A stretch of DNA of 64,000 nucleotides from Nodosilinea sp. E11 (GTDB taxonomy: Bacteria; Cyanobacteriota; Cyanobacteriia; Phormidesmidales; Phormidesmidaceae): the NCBI RefSeq assembly GCF_032813545.1, contig NZ_CP136520.1:5388001-5452000 (forward strand), given 5' to 3'. This document shows positions 59,425-64,000 of this stretch, piece after piece. A model generated the notes under the pieces. That model had not been told where the DNA came from, ran no database searches, and saw only the letters and a program-made list of their open reading frames with translations. The stretch's first letter is position 1. The number at the start of each line of letters is the position of its first letter. A program made the position numbers and the translations under genes.

Positions 59425-62400
59425 TCCTCTGGGTATTGTGAGTCTGAATAAATTGCTGAAATTGCGTAGCTGCCAGCGGTTTACTCAGTAAGTAACCTTG
59501 AACACTACTGCAGTCTAGAGCTCGCAATATCTGCAACTGTTCTACTTTTTCGACCCCTTCAGCAACCGTTTCCAGGTTTAGGCCGTGGCCCAGAGCGATC
59601 ACCGCCTGCACAACAGCAATTTCCCTCGATTCAAAGCACAGATCTTGAATAAACTCGCGGGCAATTTTGAGGGAATGGAGCGGAAATTGTTTTAAGGCAG
59701 CTAGGGACGAGTGCCCTGTGCCGAAGTCATCCATTGAGATGTAGATCCCCATATCTTTTAGTTCTTGCAAGGTAGAGATCGCAGCAGGGATATCCTGCAT
59801 CACTACTCTTTCGGTAATTTCGACCTCTAGCTGGCTGGGATCAAGCCGGTGTTCTAGCAAAATTTGAGCAATCTTTTTGGGCAAGTTTTTTTGCTGAATC
59901 GTTTGGGCAGAGAGATTAACAGCAATACGCAGTAGTGGGTTGCCGAGGGTTTGCCATGAGCGAATTTGAGCACAGGCGGTACGAATTACCCACTCATCGA
60001 TGGCGCTGATTTGCCCCGTCACTTCGGCTGTTGGTATAAACTCTCCCGGCATCAGCAACCCTTTGTGAGGATGCTGCCAACGAATTAAAGCTTCAGCCGC
60101 AATCACCCGGCCTGTTTGCAAGTCCAACTGGGGCTGATAGTGCAGCACAAACTCAGTTTGCTCCACAGCCTTATGAAGATCATTGGTCAAAATTAGTTGG
60201 TCCAGGGCCTTCCCTATCGTGACAGAGGAATGAAGTTTGTAGTTATTGCGCCCCTGATGCTTGGCGTCATACATGGCTGCATCCGCTTTTTTCAGCAGGG
60301 TCTCAGCATCTTGACCATGGCTGGGGGCAAGAGCAATGCCAATGCTCGTTGTAACCCTAAAAGCTTGGTGGTTGAACACAAACGGCTCACGCAGGTTATG
60401 AAGAACCCGTTGAGCCACTTTCGTAACATCTTTGGTGGACTGGATATTTTGAAGCATTAGGGTAAATTCATCCCCACCCCAACGCGCCACAATATCGCCC
60501 TTCTTTAAACAGCCTGAAATTCGCTGTGCCACTTGCTGCAATAACTGGTCCCCAACTGCATGGCCTAACGTGTCGTTAATTGTCTTGAAATGGTCGAGGT
60601 CCACAAAGCAGACCGCTAGCATCCTACTATCTAGTCTGTTATCGATGGGTTTGAGTTGTTCTAAAGCCTTAACCAGTTTTTCTTCAAACAGCAGTCGGTT
60701 AGGTAATCCAGTGAGCCGGTCATGACAAGCTTGATGGCGAATCGTTGCCTCAATCCGCCGTTGCATTACGGTGATGTATAAATGGGTGGCAAGGGTTTGC
60801 GACAGTTTGATGTCTTCTACGTTCCAACCTGAGGCAAACAGCGCATCAGCAGTAGTCTGTTGGCGGTTTGGAAACCCATTGGTCGCCAACAGGCTCGCAC
60901 CCAATTCGCGACGAAACAGGCTGAACCACCCAATGGCTTGTTGCTGATATTGCAGGGGCACAATCAGTACAGAGTAAATGGCGACCGCTTCAAAAGCCGC
61001 TCCTAACGTCCGCAGGTGTGGATCTTGCTTGAAGTCCTGCAGGGTGTAGAGATGGTAAGTTGGATCTTCTCCACTACGCTTTGTCCGATGCTTTCCACCA
61101 TTCGCGCTCTGGGCCAAACAACGCCAAAGATAGCTTTCACCCTCCAGGGTTAAGGCTGGTTGCACGCCTGAACGGTAAAGCTGGTCACTCTGCTCTTCGG
61201 TATCGGCGGAGATATAGAGTTGTCCACCAATACAATCGAAGGCAGTAACGGTAGCATCAATGACTTGCTGCATCACTCGGATGGCATCTCCAGGAGTATG
61301 CAACATGCGGGTGAGGTGATTGAGGGTGGCTTCCGCCTGGGCTTGCTGAGACGCTTGTTTTAACAGGGTTGCTTGAGCGATCGCAATGCCAGCATGGGTC
61401 GAAAGTTCTTTAAGAAAGTCCAGTTCCCAAGCTTGCCATTCACGATAGCGATGGCACTGGTGAACAATTAACAGCCCCCAAAGCTCTTGATTGTGGAGAA
61501 TTGGGACCACTAGCTTGGACTTGACGCCAAGTTGATGGAGGGTTTCTGCCAAACAGGCTGAGATATCGTCTTGCCTAATATCAGCAATGGCGCGGACCCG
61601 GCCCTGTTGGTAGAGGCGGTGACTGTCAATCGGGAAAATCTCCTCTGGTAACGGTTGATCCATTAACGGAAAACATCCCGGAGCAACGGCTTCATTCGTC
61701 ACTGAACCGGTACCGTCAGGATTGACGCGATAGGTCAGTACCCGATCAGCCTGCAACAGTTGCCTGACCTCAGCCACCGTCGTGCTCAAAATTTGATTGA
61801 GGTCTAATGACTCACGAATGCGGTGCGCTACCGCTGTAATTAAACGCTCCCGCTCAAATTGCTGCCGCAACACATTCTCAGCCTGTTGGCGTTGTTTCAG
61901 TTCAGCTTGAGACTGCTGATACAACTCTGACTGATGAATCGCGATCGCCGTTTGGGTGGTGATTTGCTTGAGCACATCAATCTCATCGGTTTGCCATACC
62001 CGCGCGCCAGAACATTGTTGCACCACCAGCAAGCCCCAGAGCTTAACTACATCGACAATGGGCACGACTAGATTGGCCCGCACTTGAAAACTGGCTAGCA
62101 AGTCACGATGGCAGGGGGTCAAATCGGCTGTCTCGATATCTGAGATTGCCTGCACCCGCCCCTGGGCATAGAGCTGTAAGTACTGTCGGGCAAAATGGAC
62201 ATCGTAAATCCGGGTGCCCGTAATTTTGCGCCACTGAGCATCGACTGATTCCACTACAACATAGCCGCTGTGGTCAGCGTTCAGTTGGTATATCAGGACT
62301 CGGTCAGAGTCTAATAGATGACGCACCTCAGTGACAGTAGTCTGCAAAATCGCGGTCAGATCTAGCGAACCTTGGACATGAATGCGCTCAGCCATTTGCC

Positions 62401-63313
62401 GAACCAGGCATTCCTGAGCGGATTGTCGCCGCAGTTTTGTCTCCAACTGCTTTTGAGCCGTAATGTCGTGACAAATGGCGACGTACTGGTAGGGCGTGTC
62501 ATCCCCCCCAAGAAAGGGGACGATAGTAGTATTAGCCCAATACAAGCTACCGTCTCGAGCGCGTTTTTGAAGTTCTCCTCGCCATACCTGCCCACGATTA
62601 AGAGTTTGCCAAATGGTTTGTAAATCGGTCGGAGAATGTTCGTCTTCCTCCAGCAAAAGATGCTTGTTGCCAATCAGTTCTACCGCTGAATATTGAGAGA
62701 TTTCGCAGAACTTATCATTGGCATAGGTGATTAACCCTTGGGCATCTGCGATCGCCACAATGGAAGACTGATCCAACGTAAACTCAATATCTGTGCGGTC
62801 TTTTAGGGTTTGCTTAAGCACCCGGCGCCCGTATCTTAGCTCCAGTTGTGTCACGACCTGATGGCTCAGGATACGCAACGCTTCAAGTTGCTCTGAGTCC
62901 AGCTGGCGCGGTTGCTGGTCAATGACGCACAGCGTCCCCAACGGATAACCATCGGCAGTAATGAGAGGAAAGCCAGCATAGAAACGAATGTGGGGCTCCC
63001 CGATGACTAGCGGATTCTGCGCGAAGCGCTCGTCGAGTAGAGCATTCTCGATGATGAGAGGCTGCAACTGTAAAATCGCCTGGGCGCAAAAGGCCCACTC
63101 GCGGGGAGTTTCTGTTGTGGTTAGTCCAACTTTTGCCTTAAACCACTGGCGGTGGTCATCAATCAGGCTCACCAGGGCGATTGGAGTTTGGCTGATCTGG
63201 GTGGCGAGTTGAACTAAATCATTAAAAGCAACTTCTGGGGCCGTATCCAAGAGATCATATCGAGCTAACGCGGCTAACCGAGCCGCTTCATAATCGCCCG
63301 CGATATTTGACAT
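59396..63313 (-). CDS. GAF/PAS/GGDEF/EAL protein with a cyanobacteriochrome-like GAF
   Basis: 1305 residues. Domains in order: GAF1 (20-160), PAS (175-290, with TYANDKFCEIS), GAF2 (310-465), GAF3 (495-650), GAF4 (about 665-840), GGDEF (about 870-1030; RWGGDEFTLML intact) and EAL (about 1045-1290; AAEALIRWQHP, MDDFGTGHSSLA). GAF2 has Cys401-His402 in LTPCHRDLLASFQVRANLVVP, the canonical bilin-attachment pattern of cyanobacteriochromes, and a YDVHF segment at the DxCF position. GAF3 has Cys587 followed by Leu at the same site. Light-controlled cyclic-di-GMP turnover is the likely job. The 3' end overlaps the truncated GAF-PAS remnant by 29 bases. Confidence 0.87.
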   Translation of the reverse strand: MSNIAGDYEAARLAALARYDLLDTAPEVAFNDLVQLATQISQTPIALVSLIDDHRQWFKAKVGLTTTETPREWAFCAQAILQLQPLIIENALLDERFAQNPLVIGEPHIRFYAGFPLITADGYPLGTLCVIDQQPRQLDSEQLEALRILSHQVVTQLELRYGRRVLKQTLKDRTDIEFTLDQSSIVAIADAQGLITYANDKFCEISQYSAVELIGNKHLLLEEDEHSPTDLQTIWQTLNRGQVWRGELQKRARDGSLYWANTTIVPFLGGDDTPYQYVAICHDITAQKQLETKLRRQSAQECLVRQMAERIHVQGSLDLTAILQTTVTEVRHLLDSDRVLIYQLNADHSGYVVVESVDAQWRKITGTRIYDVHFARQYLQLYAQGRVQAISDIETADLTPCHRDLLASFQVRANLVVPIVDVVKLWGLLVVQQCSGARVWQTDEIDVLKQITTQTAIAIHQSELYQQSQAELKQRQQAENVLRQQFERERLITAVAHRIRESLDLNQILSTTVAEVRQLLQADRVLTYRVNPDGTGSVTNEAVAPGCFPLMDQPLPEEIFPIDSHRLYQQGRVRAIADIRQDDISACLAETLHQLGVKSKLVVPILHNQELWGLLIVHQCHRYREWQAWELDFLKELSTHAGIAIAQATLLKQASQQAQAEATLNHLTRMLHTPGDAIRVMQQVIDATVTAFDCIGGQLYISADTEEQSDQLYRSGVQPALTLEGESYLWRCLAQSANGGKHRTKRSGEDPTYHLYTLQDFKQDPHLRTLGAAFEAVAIYSVLIVPLQYQQQAIGWFSLFRRELGASLLATNGFPNRQQTTADALFASGWNVEDIKLSQTLATHLYITVMQRRIEATIRHQACHDRLTGLPNRLLFEEKLVKALEQLKPIDNRLDSRMLAVCFVDLDHFKTINDTLGHAVGDQLLQQVAQRISGCLKKGDIVARWGGDEFTLMLQNIQSTKDVTKVAQRVLHNLREPFVFNHQAFRVTTSIGIALAPSHGQDAETLLKKADAAMYDAKHQGRNNYKLHSSVTIGKALDQLILTNDLHKAVEQTEFVLHYQPQLDLQTGRVIAAEALIRWQHPHKGLLMPGEFIPTAEVTGQISAIDEWVIRTACAQIRSWQTLGNPLLRIAVNLSAQTIQQKNLPKKIAQILLEHRLDPSQLEVEITERVVMQDIPAAISTLQELKDMGIYISMDDFGTGHSSLAALKQFPLHSLKIAREFIQDLCFESREIAVVQAVIALGHGLNLETVAEGVEKVEQLQILRALDCSSVQGYLLSKPLAATQFQQFIQTHNTQRIGYRSRSLL

Positions 63314-63500
63314 CCTCTCTTCCCCTTAACGTCTTGATGGATCAACCATCGTTGTAGCGTAGTCCAAATAACAGAGTGCCTACGTTTACACTCAAACGTA
63401 TCAGAGACTACAAAAATCGTAGCCTTAGTACGGATAGAGGCTGTTACTTCGATGTATAAATTGATATCCTGCTACAGGTTGTCGCCATCTTTCTATAAAG
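63314..63500. other. Upstream region of the GGDEF/EAL gene
   Basis: No gene seen. Presumed promoter and leader of the large gene; no recognisable operator. Confidence 0.3.
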
Positions 63501-63734
63501 TTAAGTAGTTTTAATGGTAGTGGTGGCCTCGGGGCCATCGGCTGTGGCTAAGGCGTGGTCGATGCGCTGGATTAGGGTGTTGGTTTCAATAGCCCATTCG
63601 GCCTCGTAGTAGCGACGAGTGGCCTGGCCTGCTTGAAGGGTATAGAGGCAGGCGAGGAAAGCCCGTGCGCCCGCGACTTGGAGGAGGATAGCGATCGCGC
63701 TTTGTCCACCACCGAGAGTACGAGTTTTTGCCAT
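63501..63734 (-). CDS. Small hypothetical protein
   Basis: 77 codons from an ATG at 63734 (MAKTRTLGGGQSAIAILLQ). A helical middle (AGARAFLACLYTLQAGQATRRYYEAEWAIETNTLIQRIDHAL) reads like real protein; the last residues are Thr-rich. No family recognised. The frame continues open to 63893 with less protein-like content. It could be a small real gene or a fragment of a larger one. Confidence 0.35.
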   Translation of the reverse strand: MAKTRTLGGGQSAIAILLQVAGARAFLACLYTLQAGQATRRYYEAEWAIETNTLIQRIDHALATADGPEATTTIKTT

Positions 63735-64000
63735 TGAGGAAAACACGCCCCGCCTGAATTGCGGATTTAATCGCTTTTGTGTAGCGAGGGAAATAGACCG
63801 AATTGATACTGCTAGTGGGATAGGCCCTCTCCAAAAGCGATTGCTTGTAGGGGCTACCAGCGGCCTAACTCCTATATAGCAGTCAAGCTGCAATAAAAAT
63901 GCAATAGCTATTGGGAATAAAGTTTAGGAAGCTGCATTAGAGTCTACAAAGACTGTGGGGTAAGGGTTTGGCGGATTATAAGTTCTACTTTATGTTGTCC
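63735..64000. other. Window edge, nothing recognised
   Basis: AT-rich sequence with no gene I can support. Confidence 0.3.

Overview
The window looks like a chromosome segment of a filamentous, Leptolyngbya-type cyanobacterium. The octamer GCGATCGC and its core occur throughout. The recognisable genes include a phycobilisome-degradation gene (nblA), a CrtW-type carotenoid ketolase, a CcmM-like carboxysome protein, a PatA-like response regulator, and a GAF protein with a bilin-type Cys-His pair. Short palindromic and heptameric repeats typical of these genomes sit between genes. I saw no rRNA, tRNA or CRISPR array by eye.

Layout. 0-3 kb: a partial PatA-like regulator, then a minus-strand nblA-crtW pair. 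3.5-13.2 kb: two minus-strand blocks that share heme-oxygenase-like diiron (HDO) chemistry. The first is HDO enzyme, enolase-superfamily enzyme, GH3-type acyl-amido synthetase, membrane protein, CocE/NonD hydrolase. The second is a beta-ketoacyl synthase III fused to an HDO domain, coupled to an unknown 316-residue protein. A ~104 bp imperfectly palindromic repeat lies in inverted orientation at the two outer edges of this region. 13.6-20.3 kb: a 2H phosphoesterase, an RND efflux pair and a TetR-type regulator with a clear operator candidate.

20.4-38.8 kb is the most striking part: an apparent island for breaking down and importing a cyclic amide or ureide. It carries a hydantoinase, two deaminase-type amidohydrolases, two amidases, an Asp/Glu-racemase-like enzyme, a maleate-isomerase/arylmalonate-decarboxylase-like enzyme, a gamma-glutamyltransferase-like enzyme, an NMT1-type ABC importer, a YdcZ transporter and an MFS transporter. 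A GntR/FCD regulator carrying an extra IS1-transposase-type zinc ribbon is encoded inside it. All three divergent promoters of the island carry a GTATAC-centred palindrome, and one of these is an exactly symmetric 44 bp palindrome. I infer one regulon; the substrate is unknown.

38.8-48.1 kb: a decayed patch (ABC-exporter fragment, HTH-only AraC protein, TonB-receptor-like leader, Uma2 protein) with a possible structured leader RNA. It is followed by a metal-homeostasis block with three Fur/Zur-type boxes (ThrRS, Crp-like regulator, YidD, NicO transporter), a 5'-truncated CcmM-like gene, and a low-GC pair (Trypco1-like protein plus pentapeptide-repeat membrane protein). 48.7-54.2 kb: a heavy-metal RND efflux operon with a frameshifted lipoprotein gene at its end. 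54.1-55.6 kb: a deletion remnant that fuses KdpA to KdpD in frame. 55.8-64 kb: a histidine kinase and NarL-type regulator, a broken IS630 element joined to a group II intron HNH fragment, a truncated GAF-PAS gene, and a 1305-residue GAF/PAS/GGDEF/EAL protein with one cyanobacteriochrome-like GAF domain.
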